DNA of 64,000 nucleotides from NCBI RefSeq assembly GCF_009183415.1, contig NZ_WEHU01000017.1, positions 1-64,000 on the forward strand, read 5' to 3'. The position numbers and the translations under genes were made by a program. Below the pieces are notes generated by a model. It saw only the letters and a list, made by a program, of their open reading frames with translations. It was not told the DNA's origin and made no database searches. The DNA is from Bacillus sp. B1-b2 (GTDB taxonomy: Bacteria; Bacillota; Bacilli; Bacillales; Cytobacillaceae). Of this stretch, positions 17,114 through 26,420 are shown piece after piece (the stretch's first letter is position 1; each line of letters opens with the position of its first letter).

Positions 17114-17173
17114 ATGAAAACCAATGATATGAAAAGAAAAATATTTAAGGAGGGGTTAATTGGAGAAAACTAA
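17114..17173 (+). CDS. possible 19-codon leader peptide
   Basis: ATG 17114 with AAGGAG at ideal distance opens a 19-codon frame (MKTNDMKRKIFKEGLIGEN) whose stop overlaps the start of the PspC gene. It may be a translational leader or chance. No homologue is recognised. Confidence 0.3.
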   Translation: MKTNDMKRKIFKEGLIGEN

Positions 17174-17343
17174 CAAAATCGTCAAATGATAGATCCTTGA
17201 ATGGAGTATGTGGAGGTATAGCTGATTTTTTTCATATATCACCTTTTGCAGTTATGTTAATATTTATCCTAACTGCTTCTGTTTCAATATGGATATATAT
17301 CATTCTTACTTGGACATTAGATGAAGGACCTACTTTAATGTAG
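17160..17343 (+). pseudogene. PspC-domain protein, frameshifted after the start
   Basis: TTG 17160 with AAGGAGGGG starts a frame that ends after nine codons. From codon four the adjacent frame reads LTKSSNDRSLNGVCGGIADFF and a membrane segment, then TLDEGPTLM and TAG 17341. NGVCGGIADFF is the PspC signature (envelope-stress or phage-shock type membrane proteins of about 60 residues). Removing one A from the AAAA run at 17166-17169 gives a perfect 60-residue PspC. A strong terminator follows. Either a real inactivation or a sequence indel. Confidence 0.7.
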
Positions 17344-17357
17344 TGAACAAACTATTC

Positions 17358-17383
17358 AAACACCTAAATACAGGTGTTTTTTT
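17358..17383 (+). terminator. terminator after pspC-like gene
   Basis: AAACACCT (17358-17365) pairs with AGGTGTTT (17372-17379), six-base loop, T7 tail. Confidence 0.8.
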
Positions 17384-17457
17384 AAAAAAAACCCTTCTCC
17401 CCACATTATATAGTAATTTTCTCCTATCTACCCTAAGCATTCTGGAGGAATACAGAG

Positions 17458-17472
17458 GAATATTAAATATTC
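17458..17472. promoter_or_regulatory. palindrome upstream of opuAC-like gene
   Basis: GAATATT-A-AATATTC is a perfect 7-1-7 palindrome about 130 bases before the GTG of the glycine-betaine binding protein gene. A regulator site is possible; no known operator is matched. Confidence 0.3.
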
Positions 17473-17604
17473 TGTATAAATTGTATATATAGTTTTTTCT
17501 GTACAATATTTACGGATAATAATGATGGATTATGAGCTTTGTCATTCCCTGTATATATCGTTACACTTTATTTATCACTACTTTTGAAGGGGGAATTTTG
17601 CAAA

Positions 17605-18498
17605 GTGCTAAAAAAATTAATTGGTTTGACAACAGGATTAGCATTAACATTGGGTTTAGCAGCGTGTGGAAGTGAGGAAACAGGAGCAAGTGAATCTGTT
17701 GGAGATTCGGTAGATTATGAGATTATAGGTATTGATCCAGGTTCTGGTTTAATGAATGCTACTCTAAATAAAGTCTTACCTGGATATGGTCTTGATGACA
17801 AGTGGGATGTTATAGAAGGATCCGATACGGCGATGACTGCGGAATTATCTAAAGCTATTAAAGATGAAGAACCTATAATCGTAACTGGATGGGTTCCACA
17901 TTGGATGTGGAATGAGTTTGACTTAAAGATGCTTAAAGACCCTAAGAAATTATATGGTGGAGAGGAACAAATACATACTCTTGTTCGAAAAGACTTTGAA
18001 GAGGAAATGCCAGAAGCATATAAGTTCTTTGATCAATTTGAGTGGTCACCAGACGACATGCAGGATGTGATGGTGAGAATTCAAGGTGGTACTTCTGAAG
18101 AAAAGGCTGCGGAAGAATGGGTGTCCGAAAACACGGAATTAGTAGACACTTGGCTAGAAGGGGTTTCTCCAGGCAATGGGGAAGAAATCAAAATACCTTA
18201 TGTTGCATGGTCTGATGCAACAGCAAGTAGTAATGTTGTTAAATATGTATTAGAAAATGAATTAAACTATAAAGTGAACTTGATGCTAGTTGAACCAGGT
18301 GTTATGTGGGCAGCTATTGCGGAAGGAAGTGGAGATGCTATGGTTACTGCTGCTCTTCCAACTACTCATGAAGCATATTACAAACAATTTGAAGGAGACT
18401 TTGTTGACTTAGGACCAAACTTTACAGGTCTACAAAATGGTCTAGTAGTTCCAGCTTATATGGACATTGATTCTATTGAGGATTTAATGGAGGAATAG
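17605..18498 (+). CDS. opuAC: glycine betaine ABC transporter substrate-binding lipoprotein (OpuAC-like)
   Basis: A 297-residue lipoprotein. Signal peptide with lipobox LGLAACGS, then an OpuAC-type domain: IGIDPGSGLMNATLNKVL, TGWVPHWMWNEFDL and VEPGVMWAAIAEGSGDAM carry the Trp residues that form the aromatic cage for quaternary amines. GTG 17605 gives a clean signal peptide; the frame is open further upstream. The ATPase and permease (opuAA, opuAB) are absent here, so it is an orphan receptor that must serve a transporter encoded elsewhere. Likely role is osmoprotectant uptake. Confidence 0.87.
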   Translation: MLKKLIGLTTGLALTLGLAACGSEETGASESVGDSVDYEIIGIDPGSGLMNATLNKVLPGYGLDDKWDVIEGSDTAMTAELSKAIKDEEPIIVTGWVPHWMWNEFDLKMLKDPKKLYGGEEQIHTLVRKDFEEEMPEAYKFFDQFEWSPDDMQDVMVRIQGGTSEEKAAEEWVSENTELVDTWLEGVSPGNGEEIKIPYVAWSDATASSNVVKYVLENELNYKVNLMLVEPGVMWAAIAEGSGDAMVTAALPTTHEAYYKQFEGDFVDLGPNFTGLQNGLVVPAYMDIDSIEDLMEE

Positions 18499-18570
18499 TA
18501 TAGTTACTCTTCAGCTTATCAGTAATAATTTTTTTAAGTATTATGCTTAACTATCAAATACATTATAAAC

Positions 18571-18610
18571 AAACAAGAACACCTTAAACATTGGGTGTTC
18601 TTGTTTCATA
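18571..18610. terminator. bidirectional terminator
   Basis: AAACAAGAACACC (18571-18583) pairs exactly with GGTGTTCTTGTTT (18594-18606). It lies between convergent opuAC-like and iron-binding lipoprotein genes. Confidence 0.85.
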
Positions 18611-18623
18611 GAATAAAACATTC

Positions 18624-19547
18624 TTACTTCATAAAGTTTTCTTTAAAGAAATTCAATTGGAATTCCAATGATAGTGGATCATTGAATAAGAAACTATTAC
18701 CATCTGCTTCAAAAACATGGTTATTCTTCACTGCTTCCATTGATTTAAAGGTATCTGTTTCTTGATATGAACTATCTTGATCACTATATTTACTGATAAT
18801 TAAGTAATCACCTACAAACTCAGGTAATACTTCTTGTGAAAGCGTATAATATCCATCTTTAGCTGTCATTTCTTTCACTTTTTCTTGCATATTTAATCCC
18901 ATAGCTTGATAAAGTACCTCTGTACCTCTTCCCCAGCTATCGCCCATTACGTACATACTTTTATCATAGCTTTCCATTACAGTAACAGTTGCATCTTCTC
19001 CAATTTTAGCTTTGATTTCGTCGCCAGTAGATTTAGCTTCTTCTTTAAAGTTATCAATCCAGCTTTGTGCTTCTTTTTCTTTATTTAATAGTTTACCAAT
19101 CTCTAAATGCTGTGTTAAATAATCTAATGTTCCATAAGTATATGTAACAGTTGGAGCAATCTCTTTTAACTTGTCTACATTCTTCGTGCTTTCTGAACCA
19201 ATAATCAAGTCTGGTTCTAACTCAATAATCTTTTCTAAATCTTCATCTGATACTACTTCCACGTCTTTTAATTTTTCTTCATATATCGGACTGCTTTTCG
19301 CCCAAGTATCTACTCCAACCACATTTACGCCTAATGCTAGCACATCGCCTGCATTACTAAGTGCTACTACTCTTTGTGGATCTGCTGGAACTTCAACTGG
19401 TCCGCTTTCTGATTCATATGTAATGGTTTCTTTCTTGTCTTCTTTCGTAGCTTCTTCTCCTGAACTACTATTTGATGATGCATTTCCGCAAGCACTAACA
19501 AGAGCTAGTACAAGTATAAGTAATACTGGCATAAATAATTTCTTCAT
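18624..19547 (-). CDS. iron-siderophore ABC transporter substrate-binding lipoprotein
   Basis: A 307-residue class III binding lipoprotein. The lipobox is ALVSACGN; then a Ser-rich linker, TYESESGPVEVPADPQRVV, the typical start of FhuD/FeuA/YfiY-like domains, and LEPDLIIGSEST. It would bind a ferric siderophore outside the membrane. The permease and ATPase are not adjacent. A perfect Fur box overlaps the promoter region at 19566-19582, so iron repression is expected. AAGGGGAATACATC precedes ATG 19547. Confidence 0.88.
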   Translation of the reverse strand: MKKLFMPVLLILVLALVSACGNASSNSSSGEEATKEDKKETITYESESGPVEVPADPQRVVALSNAGDVLALGVNVVGVDTWAKSSPIYEEKLKDVEVVSDEDLEKIIELEPDLIIGSESTKNVDKLKEIAPTVTYTYGTLDYLTQHLEIGKLLNKEKEAQSWIDNFKEEAKSTGDEIKAKIGEDATVTVMESYDKSMYVMGDSWGRGTEVLYQAMGLNMQEKVKEMTAKDGYYTLSQEVLPEFVGDYLIISKYSDQDSSYQETDTFKSMEAVKNNHVFEADGNSFLFNDPLSLEFQLNFFKENFMK

Positions 19548-19565
19548 GATGTATTCCCCTTATCT

Positions 19566-19582
19566 TTGATAATGATTATCAA
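19566..19582. promoter_or_regulatory. Fur box
   Basis: TGATAATGATTATCA (19567-19581) matches the Bacillus Fur 7-1-7 consensus without error and is symmetric for one further base on each side. It stands 19 bases before the start of the siderophore-binding lipoprotein gene. Confidence 0.85.
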
Positions 19583-19901
19583 TTTCACTTCCAAATTTTA
19601 ATCTGTAAGTAGAATTCTGTCAATAGCTAAATTTCACCCTATCATAATTAAACAAACAGATATAATCTAATAAACTATATAAAATACTATGAGAATATAG
19701 TGAGTCACAGTTTATCTTTTTGCTTCTTCCCCCTTTCAATTAGTGTCCCTACTGCATCCCTTTTTCTTTAAGTAATTGTTAAAGTATACCGTTGTTTTGC
19801 GATATATGTTTATCTGTTTTCAAAGGAATTAAAAGCATAAGAATAGAATATGTCAAAGGTAGAAGGAATGTCTTAATATCTCCTAAGGAGGTTATTGTAT
19901 T
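19583..19901. other. intergenic, 319 bases
   Basis: AT-rich spacer between the divergent lipoprotein and membrane protein genes. Apart from the Fur box at its left edge and the AAGGAGG of the next gene I see no gene, hairpin or repeat here. Confidence 0.5.
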
Positions 19902-20318
19902 ATGTGGTTAATTAGAAGCAACTTAATGATCATATTAATAAATACCATTTTTATTTTCTTAATCCAATTTTTATTTCTTTCATTAGTACACGCAAAATTA
20001 TCCGTTTTAACTTATCAAATAACCTTCATTTTATTTATTTTTGTACCGATAAATATAGTTATTTGGTACAGTAAAATGAATGTTGGCTTTTATCAACATT
20101 GGTTATGCATATATGTAGGATTTCTTTGTTCCTCTGTTCTTTTCTATGTTATAAAAGCTATATTAGTAGATAAACCCAGTGATTTCCCACCAAGCGAACC
20201 TTACTTTGATTTATTTCTAACTGTTTTTATCTACGGATTATTACAACTATTGATTTTTATTTTCTTAAATGGTGTTGCCTATATAATTTATAAATTCACA
20301 CATAAGAATCAGACTTAA
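19902..20318 (+). CDS. hypothetical four-helix membrane protein
   Basis: A 138-residue integral membrane protein with four hydrophobic segments (about 8-28, 36-54, 65-87 and 104-130). A short loop KPSDFPPSEPYFD lies between the third and fourth. No family recognised. AAGGAGG is placed well before ATG 19902 and codon use is like that of neighbours, so it is probably real. It stands alone, with a bidirectional hairpin at 20474. Confidence 0.65.
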   Translation: MWLIRSNLMIILINTIFIFLIQFLFLSLVHAKLSVLTYQITFILFIFVPINIVIWYSKMNVGFYQHWLCIYVGFLCSSVLFYVIKAILVDKPSDFPPSEPYFDLFLTVFIYGLLQLLIFIFLNGVAYIIYKFTHKNQT

Positions 20319-20473
20319 ATGTGAAATTCTAAATCTTAGTGTCTCTGTCTCTTGAAATGCATCTTTTAAGCAGAAAAATCAGCTAGTATGGTTACAAATG
20401 ATTTTCGAATATCATTGTTTTAATCAATACCAACCAAAAACTTTAATACAGCATTTATTTCCATTCAAAATAG

Positions 20474-20511
20474 AAAAGAGACATTAACCTATGTTAATAC
20501 CTCTTTTGTTC
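20474..20511. terminator. bidirectional terminator
   Basis: AAAAGAG-AC-ATTAAC (20474-20488) pairs with GTTAAT-AC-CTCTTTT (20493-20507) around a small internal loop. It ends the yqkE transcript on the minus strand. Confidence 0.7.
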
Positions 20512-20514
20512 TAT

Positions 20515-20760
20515 CTATTTAAAACTTTTCCAATTCATCGGATTTTCATTTAATAATTCTTCAAAGCTTTTGTTCTTTTCTTTTTGTCTTTTTTCTTCTC
20601 TTTTACGCTCTTCCTCCGCTTTTACCTTTACCTCTTCTTGTTCTTTTAATTCTTGCTTTTTCTCTTTTAATTGTTTTGTTAATTGTTCATTTAATAAGTC
20701 TCCAAGTGTAACTGGCTTGTCTTGTTGTTCCTTTTTAACTGGTTTGCGTTGTTTCGCCAT
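20515..20760 (-). CDS. yqkE: YqkE family protein (DUF3886)
   Basis: An 81-residue highly charged protein. A long Lys/Glu coiled-coil region (about 25-65) ends in KNKSFEELLNENPMNWKSF, which matches the C-terminal signature of YqkE. Function unknown. CGGAGGCATCATTC precedes ATG 20760. It lies 14 bases after the OsmC gene in the same direction, and yqkD, its neighbour in Bacillus subtilis, is nearby at 21665. Confidence 0.85.
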   Translation of the reverse strand: MAKQRKPVKKEQQDKPVTLGDLLNEQLTKQLKEKKQELKEQEEVKVKAEEERKREEKRQKEKNKSFEELLNENPMNWKSFK

Positions 20761-20774
20761 GAATGATGCCTCCG

Positions 20775-21230
20775 TTAGCTGAATTGTTCTTTTTGAATAT
20801 CCTCTTCTAATTCTACTTCCACATTACCTTGTATTGCTCTTGTAATCATACAGCCTGTCTCTGCTTTCTTAGCCAGCTTTTCCGCAAGCTCTATATCCTT
20901 TTCTGTAGCATCATGATTTAAAATAATGGTTGGTTTGTGGATGATCTTTTTGTAGGTAAACACTCCATTTGTTACATCTACAATTGCCTCAGAGTCCAAA
21001 GTTAAACTAACTTTCTGTAACTTACTTCTTTCCATCATAGCTGCAAGAGTAATAATATAACACGTCGCTGCTGCTCCTAATAACATTTCATCAGGATTGG
21101 TGCCTACTCCAGGTCCATCCATTTCAGTAGGTATAGATATTTTTGTTTTTAAATTTCCGCTTTCAATTGTACCTATATCATTACGATTTCCAGGCCAATC
21201 TGCCTTTAAATAAAAATGATGTTCTGCCAT
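20775..21230 (-). CDS. OsmC/Ohr family peroxiredoxin-like protein
   Basis: A 151-residue OsmC-family protein. GTNPDEMLLGAAATCYIITLAAMMER contains the first reactive Cys, and AEKLAKKAETGCMITRA the second, so the two-Cys hydroperoxide reductase site is intact. The subtype resembles the SACOL1771/YqkL-like group. It would detoxify organic hydroperoxides in the cytoplasm with a dithiol reductant. GGGGTC precedes ATG 21230. Co-directional with yqkE. Confidence 0.85.
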   Translation of the reverse strand: MAEHHFYLKADWPGNRNDIGTIESGNLKTKISIPTEMDGPGVGTNPDEMLLGAAATCYIITLAAMMERSKLQKVSLTLDSEAIVDVTNGVFTYKKIIHKPTIILNHDATEKDIELAEKLAKKAETGCMITRAIQGNVEVELEEDIQKEQFS

Positions 21231-21330
21231 ATAAAGACCCCTTTTTCTTGTGCTCTATGTATAATAACATATTTTTTTACTCATGTTATTAGAGAAAAAG
21301 GATCCATATCCAAAGTAGGAGGAATTAATA

Positions 21331-21462
21331 ATGAGTAACAAAAAAGACAAGGGTTATAGCCAAGCAGGGAAACCTAATGCTGATACAGTTAAGCAAACAA
21401 TTTCTAAAGAAGAATTAGAAAATGCCATTCATCCAACAAATAGACAAAATTCAAAACAATAA
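21331..21462 (+). CDS. small hydrophilic protein, 43 aa
   Basis: A 43-codon gene with AGGAGG seven bases before ATG 21331 and its own terminator. The product MSNKKDKGYSQAGKPNADTV... is polar and lacks a hydrophobic core, ending in PTNRQNSKQ. It resembles the short unstructured proteins common in Bacillaceae, some of them spore-associated, but I cannot assign it. The ribosome site and terminator make it a convincing gene. Confidence 0.65.
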   Translation: MSNKKDKGYSQAGKPNADTVKQTISKEELENAIHPTNRQNSKQ

Positions 21463-21471
21463 GCTTTTTTA

Positions 21472-21499
21472 CCACACCTTTTATTTGGTGTGGATTTTT
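21472..21499 (+). terminator. terminator after the 43-codon gene
   Basis: CCACACC (21472-21478) pairs with GGTGTGG (21487-21493), then ATTTTTC. Confidence 0.8.
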
Positions 21500-21664
21500 C
21501 TTTTTAAGAGGAACCATCTCCTCCTTTCTGCATATTATTTTTTATTATTCCCTTACTCATTTTTTTCGAATTAAAGGAACTGTCTATTTTGTTTCTTAAG
21601 GATTAAGTGATACACTTTATATTATCTTGTTGGTAAATATTATGGAATAAATGGAGGTATCAGT

Positions 21665-22576
21665 TTGAATAAGTTATTTCGATATCTTTTCTCTCTCATA
21701 CTTTTTATTACATCCATTGGTGTATATTGCTCCAATCGATTAATGTACATGAAGAAAAAAGATGAACATTTTATTATTAATAGAGAAACAGAAGCTGGAA
21801 GGTTTGACCCTATCTCCTATGAGAATTTAGAGAAACAAGAAATTACCATTCCCTCGCCATTTGGTTATGATTTAAAAGCCATACTAGTCGAGCCGTTTAA
21901 AACAAACAAATATATTATCATTTCTCATGGTGTTACAGAAAATAAAACTAGTTCTGTTAAATACCTCAATATGTTTCTAGAACGAGGATTTAATGGCATC
22001 ATTTATGATCATAGAAGACATGGTGAATCTGGTGGTAAAACAACCAGCTTCGGATTTTATGAAAAGTATGACTTAAAACAAATTGTTGATTGGTTAAGAA
22101 AGGAAAAAGGAGAAGATATCCTTCTGGGTATGCATGGTGAATCAATGGGTGCTGCTACGATGATTCTGTATGCAGGTGGAATAGAAGATGTAGCAGATTT
22201 CTATATTGCAGATTGTCCTTTCTCCGACTTCAAGGAACAGGTAGATTATCTTGTTAAGCATGAAATAAAACTACCAGGAAAAATCTTTATTCCCATTGCC
22301 GACATCTTTTTACGAGCTAGAGCACGCTATTCTATTAAAGACGTGTCTCCCATCTCTGTTATAGATAAAATTAAAAGTCCTATGTTGTTTATACATAGTG
22401 AAAAAGACGATTTTATCCTTCCACAAATGACACAAAAACTGTTTGACAAGAAAAACGGACCTAAAAAGCTTTTTTATGCCACAGAAGGATTCCATGCTCA
22501 AAGCTATAATGAAAATAAAGAAATTTATGAACAAGTAATAGATGATTTTCTAAAAGAATTTGTCCAAATAGTATAA
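21665..22576 (+). CDS. yqkD: alpha/beta hydrolase YqkD-like, membrane-anchored
   Basis: A 303-residue hydrolase with an N-terminal hydrophobic anchor (about 7-24). IISHGVTENK is the oxyanion strand, DHRRHGESGG follows, the nucleophile is Ser in GMHGESMGA, the acid is Asp in HSEKDDFI and the base is His in EGFHAQSY. The order and spacing match YqkD/BAAT-like esterases. Start TTG 21665 after GGAGGTATCAG. yqkE lies nearby, as in Bacillus subtilis, though on the other strand. Confidence 0.87.
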   Translation: MNKLFRYLFSLILFITSIGVYCSNRLMYMKKKDEHFIINRETEAGRFDPISYENLEKQEITIPSPFGYDLKAILVEPFKTNKYIIISHGVTENKTSSVKYLNMFLERGFNGIIYDHRRHGESGGKTTSFGFYEKYDLKQIVDWLRKEKGEDILLGMHGESMGAATMILYAGGIEDVADFYIADCPFSDFKEQVDYLVKHEIKLPGKIFIPIADIFLRARARYSIKDVSPISVIDKIKSPMLFIHSEKDDFILPQMTQKLFDKKNGPKKLFYATEGFHAQSYNENKEIYEQVIDDFLKEFVQIV

Positions 22577-22592
22577 AACTTAGCATGCAAAC

Positions 22593-22630
22593 GAAAAGAG
22601 ACAAGGAGCTTTACTTGTCTCTTTTCCTTC
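22593..22630. terminator. bidirectional terminator
   Basis: Perfect 13-bp arms GAAAAGAGACAAG (22593-22605) and CTTGTCTCTTTTC (22614-22626) between the convergent yqkD and chemoreceptor genes. Confidence 0.85.
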
Positions 22631-22641
22631 ATTAATAACAC

Positions 22642-24354
22642 TTATATTTTAAATTGCTTAATTTTTTCTTGTAAATCATTAGCAAGCTGTGATAGAGATG
22701 AGGAGGAAGCAGCGATTTCTTCCATAGATGCCACTTGTTCTTCTGTCGCAGCCGATACATTTTCTGTACTTGCTGCTGATTCACTAGCCATACTATTAAC
22801 CTCCATTATAGAGGTATTTATTACCTTTGTGTTATCTTTTAATTGATTAAGTGCGTAGAAAACCTCTTCAAATAATGTTACAAGCTCATGAACAGATTCC
22901 TCAATCATTTTAAATGATTCTCCAGTATCTTGAACAATTGAAATTCCTGTTTTCACATCACTTGCTGCTGTAACCATGGATTTTGTTGTGTTTTTCGTAT
23001 CAGCTTGTATTTGATTAATTAAATTCGTAATCTCTTCTGCTGAATGTGCTGATTGCTCTGCAAGCTTTCTCACTTCATCTGCCACAACAGCAAATCCTTT
23101 TCCTTGCTCTCCTGCTCGAGCTGCTTCGATTGCTGCATTTAATGCTAATAAATTTGTTTGAGAAGAAATATCTGTGATTACTTTTGTGATATCTCCAATT
23201 TCATTTATTCGCGTTTCTAGAATATGAATCGATTGAGATAGATTGTTTACATTGGTATTAATGGACTGCATTTGTTTTGTCACTTCGACAATATTCTCTG
23301 TTCCTTTAGAGGAATGAATAGAAGTTTTCTCAGCAGTATCTGAAACCTTTTGTGCATGAACATTAATACTTTCTGTGCTATTGTTAATATTTTGCACTCC
23401 TTGGGCACTAGAAGCCATTAATTGCATTTGAGATTCTGAGCTAACTGCTAGCTCTTGAATCGTCTCTGAAATATGCTCACTTGCTCGACTACTTTCTTCA
23501 GAACTTGCACTTAATTCTTCTGAAGATGCAGCTAAGTGCTGAGAAGTTTCTGTTAATGTCTCAATTAACCCTTTCATTCCCTCTGCCATTGTATTATAGC
23601 TAGTAGAAAGAGAGCCTACTTCATCTTTTCCTTTAAAGCTAGAACGTTCACTAAAGTCTCCACTACTTGCCTTTTGCATTAGATCTTTTAAGACATTAAT
23701 TGGTTTTACAATCATATTTGCTATAGACATACCAATGACCGCTGCTAGTATTAATGCCAGTAGTATAATGCCAGCCATCATATACATCCCTAATTGGTAA
23801 CTATTCTCATTCTCTTCTGAAATATTTTTTGCAACCAATTGATTGGAACTTTGTAATTCATTTAATGATTCATTAATTACATCTACCTTACTATTAAGAC
23901 TTGTAGTGTATAAATTATAAGCAGTATCATTAAAATTATTATTAGCTAAATCAATAACTTGTTTTTGGAGTTTTTGGTAGCTCTCTAACATATCCTTATA
24001 GGAAAGAAAGGCTTCCTCTTCTTTCTTTGACATATCTAATGAATCTAATTTTTTTATATACATTTCTGTTTCTTCTTCATTGACCTGTAATAAATCGAGT
24101 AACACTTTATTCCGTTTTTCATCCTCAGTTACCATTAATTCAATAAGGTAACTATCACTTAGTGCGCTATTATTTTGTACTTTTGCAATCCATGTATTTG
24201 GTATCAATCTATCTTCATACATAGCTTTAGTACTCTGTGACATTATTTTCATTCCGTTCATACCAGATACTCCTACGACTATTAACCCAATTGCACTGCA
24301 GATAATAATCATGAGTATTTTTGTTGATATCTTGATGTTCTGCAAAAATTTCAT
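22642..24354 (-). CDS. methyl-accepting chemotaxis protein with 4HB sensor
   Basis: A 570-residue chemoreceptor. Membrane segments at about 11-31 and 190-212 flank a four-helix-bundle sensor domain outside. A HAMP linker follows ([21 protein letters not shown]), then a long coiled-coil signalling domain whose hairpin tip, [19 protein letters not shown], contacts CheA and CheW. Gln/Glu pairs in the helices offer methylation sites. The ligand is unknown. No other chemotaxis gene is adjacent. Confidence 0.92.
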   Translation of the reverse strand: MKFLQNIKISTKILMIIICSAIGLIVVGVSGMNGMKIMSQSTKAMYEDRLIPNTWIAKVQNNSALSDSYLIELMVTEDEKRNKVLLDLLQVNEEETEMYIKKLDSLDMSKKEEEAFLSYKDMLESYQKLQKQVIDLANNNFNDTAYNLYTTSLNSKVDVINESLNELQSSNQLVAKNISEENENSYQLGMYMMAGIILLALILAAVIGMSIANMIVKPINVLKDLMQKASSGDFSERSSFKGKDEVGSLSTSYNTMAEGMKGLIETLTETSQHLAASSEELSASSEESSRASEHISETIQELAVSSESQMQLMASSAQGVQNINNSTESINVHAQKVSDTAEKTSIHSSKGTENIVEVTKQMQSINTNVNNLSQSIHILETRINEIGDITKVITDISSQTNLLALNAAIEAARAGEQGKGFAVVADEVRKLAEQSAHSAEEITNLINQIQADTKNTTKSMVTAASDVKTGISIVQDTGESFKMIEESVHELVTLFEEVFYALNQLKDNTKVINTSIMEVNSMASESAASTENVSAATEEQVASMEEIAASSSSLSQLANDLQEKIKQFKI

Positions 24355-24459
24355 TTCCTATCTTTATCCCCTTCATCAAAAAAATCAATTACGTTCTTTA
24401 TATCGACACAATATGACAAGAGTTAAGAAATTTTCCAACAAAATCCTATTGCAAAATAA

Positions 24460-24488
24460 AAAGTACAAGCTTACAAAGCTTGTACTTT
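24460..24488 (-). terminator. terminator of msrA
   Basis: Perfect 13-bp arms AAAGTACAAGCTT (24460-24472) and AAGCTTGTACTTT (24476-24488) with a three-base loop, directly after the msrA stop on the minus strand. Confidence 0.8.
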
Positions 24489-24497
24489 ATTACTCAT

Positions 24498-25010
24498 TCA
24501 CCAATTCTCTTTTATAAACTCATCACGACCAGATTTTTCTCGGTCTTCTTTATAGTGTTGTTTATTTTTCTTGTGATAGTCTTGATGATAGTCTTCTGCT
24601 GGATAGAATGTTGCTGCTGGTTCAATTATAGTAACAATCGGCTTCTTGAACTTACCACTATCAGCCATTGCTTGTCTGGATTCTTCTGCAAGTACCTTTT
24701 GTTTATCATTATGATAGAAAATAGCTGTTCGATATTGAGGACCTCTATCATGGAATTGTCCATCTGGATCTGTTGGATCTATCTGTTGCCAGAAAAGCTC
24801 TAATAATCTTTCATATGGGAAAATTTTAGAATCAAATGTAATTTCAACTACTTCAAAATGTCCAGTAGTTCCTGTTTTTACTTGTTCATATGTAGGATTC
24901 TCTATATGCCCACCAGCGTAACCTGAAACAATTCCACCAATGCCTGGTAATTCTTCAAAAGGAGAAACCATACACCAAAAACATCCACCTGCAAATGTTG
25001 CTTTTTCCAT
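24498..25010 (-). CDS. msrA: peptide-methionine (S)-S-oxide reductase MsrA
   Basis: A 170-residue MsrA that reduces the S epimer of methionine sulfoxide in proteins, using thioredoxin. ATFAGGCFWC contains the catalytic Cys10 in GCFW, and YEQVKTGTTGHFEVVEI plus FWQQIDPTDPDGQFHDRG are typical. ATG 25010 follows AGGAG; a longer frame to 25031 lacks a ribosome site. No MsrB domain is fused or adjacent. Confidence 0.93.
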   Translation of the reverse strand: MEKATFAGGCFWCMVSPFEELPGIGGIVSGYAGGHIENPTYEQVKTGTTGHFEVVEITFDSKIFPYERLLELFWQQIDPTDPDGQFHDRGPQYRTAIFYHNDKQKVLAEESRQAMADSGKFKKPIVTIIEPAATFYPAEDYHQDYHKKNKQHYKEDREKSGRDEFIKENW

Positions 25011-25161
25011 TTTCTCAACTCCTAATATCAATAAATAATATGAAATACTCTCTTTTAACCATTATACGGCTTAATCGTATCCCTTTAGATTAAATCAGTA
25101 TATGACACATTGCAATAAGATTCTCTCTAATTAAAATAGTCAGGAAAGTTTTTACAAGTTT

Positions 25162-25953
25162 TCACTTCTTGTTAAGCATTCCTCCGACTAGCTTATCAGC
25201 AAGTGTAGGAAACAATTGATAAAGAACACTACCAAGATTCATCCAGCCTGGGAGATTTAATTCACGTTTTGGATTAACCATTAATTTTGTCACCTTTTTA
25301 GCAACATCATCTGAAGAAAGCATGAATTTCTCTACATTCTTTACATAGTTTCCTGACTGATCAGCAATATCAAAAAAATTCGTCTGGATAGGTCCAGGAT
25401 TAACGGCAGAAATATGTATATTGGTTTTCGCTACTTCTAATCGTAAACTATTAGTATATCCTAATACTGCATGTTTAGTGGCAGAGTATGCACTAGATTT
25501 TGGGGTAGCTAACTTACCAGCTTGTGAGGCGATATTAATTATATGGCCTTTATTTTTTTCTAGCATAGAAGGTAACACTTCTTGTGTACAAGCAATTAGA
25601 CCCATCACATTTACTTGAAACATTCTTTCAATTTCGTCATAACTAGCTTTATGTGCCAATTCAAATATACCAAAGCCTGCATTATTTAATAATACATCAA
25701 TAAAGCCTACTTCTTCATAAATTAACGTAAACACTCTTCTTACTTCACTTGAATCACTCACATCTAAAGAATAATATCGTGCATCTATCTCATATTGTTG
25801 TTTTAATTTATCACATAGATTTGCCAATTTTTCTGAAGATCGAGCTAAAAGGATTGGTCTTGCTCCTTCTTTGGCCACCTCAACCGCTATCTTCTCTCCA
25901 ATACCTGAAGAAGCTCCTGTAATAACGATGTTTTTTCCCATTAATTTATTCAT
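25162..25953 (-). CDS. short-chain dehydrogenase/reductase (YqjQ-like)
   Basis: A 263-residue classical SDR. TGASSGIG is the cofactor loop, LLARSSEKL suggests NADP, NNAGFG is present, and the catalytic set is Ser in NIASQAG with YSATK. The C-terminal LNLPGWMNLGSVLYQL resembles YqjQ/DltE-type membrane-associated SDRs. Three in-frame ATG codons crowd the start; GAGGTG favours ATG 25953. Substrate unknown. Confidence 0.88.
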   Translation of the reverse strand: MNKLMGKNIVITGASSGIGEKIAVEVAKEGARPILLARSSEKLANLCDKLKQQYEIDARYYSLDVSDSSEVRRVFTLIYEEVGFIDVLLNNAGFGIFELAHKASYDEIERMFQVNVMGLIACTQEVLPSMLEKNKGHIINIASQAGKLATPKSSAYSATKHAVLGYTNSLRLEVAKTNIHISAVNPGPIQTNFFDIADQSGNYVKNVEKFMLSSDDVAKKVTKLMVNPKRELNLPGWMNLGSVLYQLFPTLADKLVGGMLNKK

Positions 25954-26420
25954 CATACACCTCATAGAACTCTTAATTAACTATGCATTTCTCTTAATCT
26001 TCTTACTTTTAACATACTATGAGGAAAATAACAACTAGAAGTAACTTTCAAGAACAATAACGGCCATTTTTCATCTTATTTGCTTCCACTTCTATTAAGT
26101 TTTATCCTATATAATGGAAGCATCTATTTTAGGGCTATGTCTAAACAAATAAAGGTAAAATCAAACAGATGAAAGAATTATAGATACAATGATGGCCCTA
26201 TATCCTTACAAGTAAAAGTAGCATACTGCAAGCTCTCATTCACTAGAAAGAAAGCAACAGTACAATGGAGTATAAGGGGACATACATAGTGGTGATTTAA
26301 AATAACATTAAAAAATATAAAGTTGAACCCCAAATTAGAAGACATATGGAGAGCAACCTGCTGCTGAAGAGAATTGATCCTTGTTTTTTCTTGCAATCCC
26401 AATTCTACATTTTAGATATA
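25954..26420. other. intergenic, decayed DNA, about 470 bases
   Basis: Between the SDR gene and the Rrf2 remnant no frame with a ribosome site is seen. Frames of about 70 codons occur but match nothing I know and have odd composition. Together with the Rrf2 remnant it reads as a stretch losing its coding content. Confidence 0.4.

Noticed and set aside
19171-19569. Plus-strand frame of 132 codons opposite the iron-binding lipoprotein
   Set aside because: Ser/Thr-rich shadow of a well-supported lipoprotein gene with Fur box on the other strand.
26178-26402. Minus-strand frame of 74 codons
   Set aside because: No ribosome site, odd composition and no resemblance to any family; it lies in decayed DNA.
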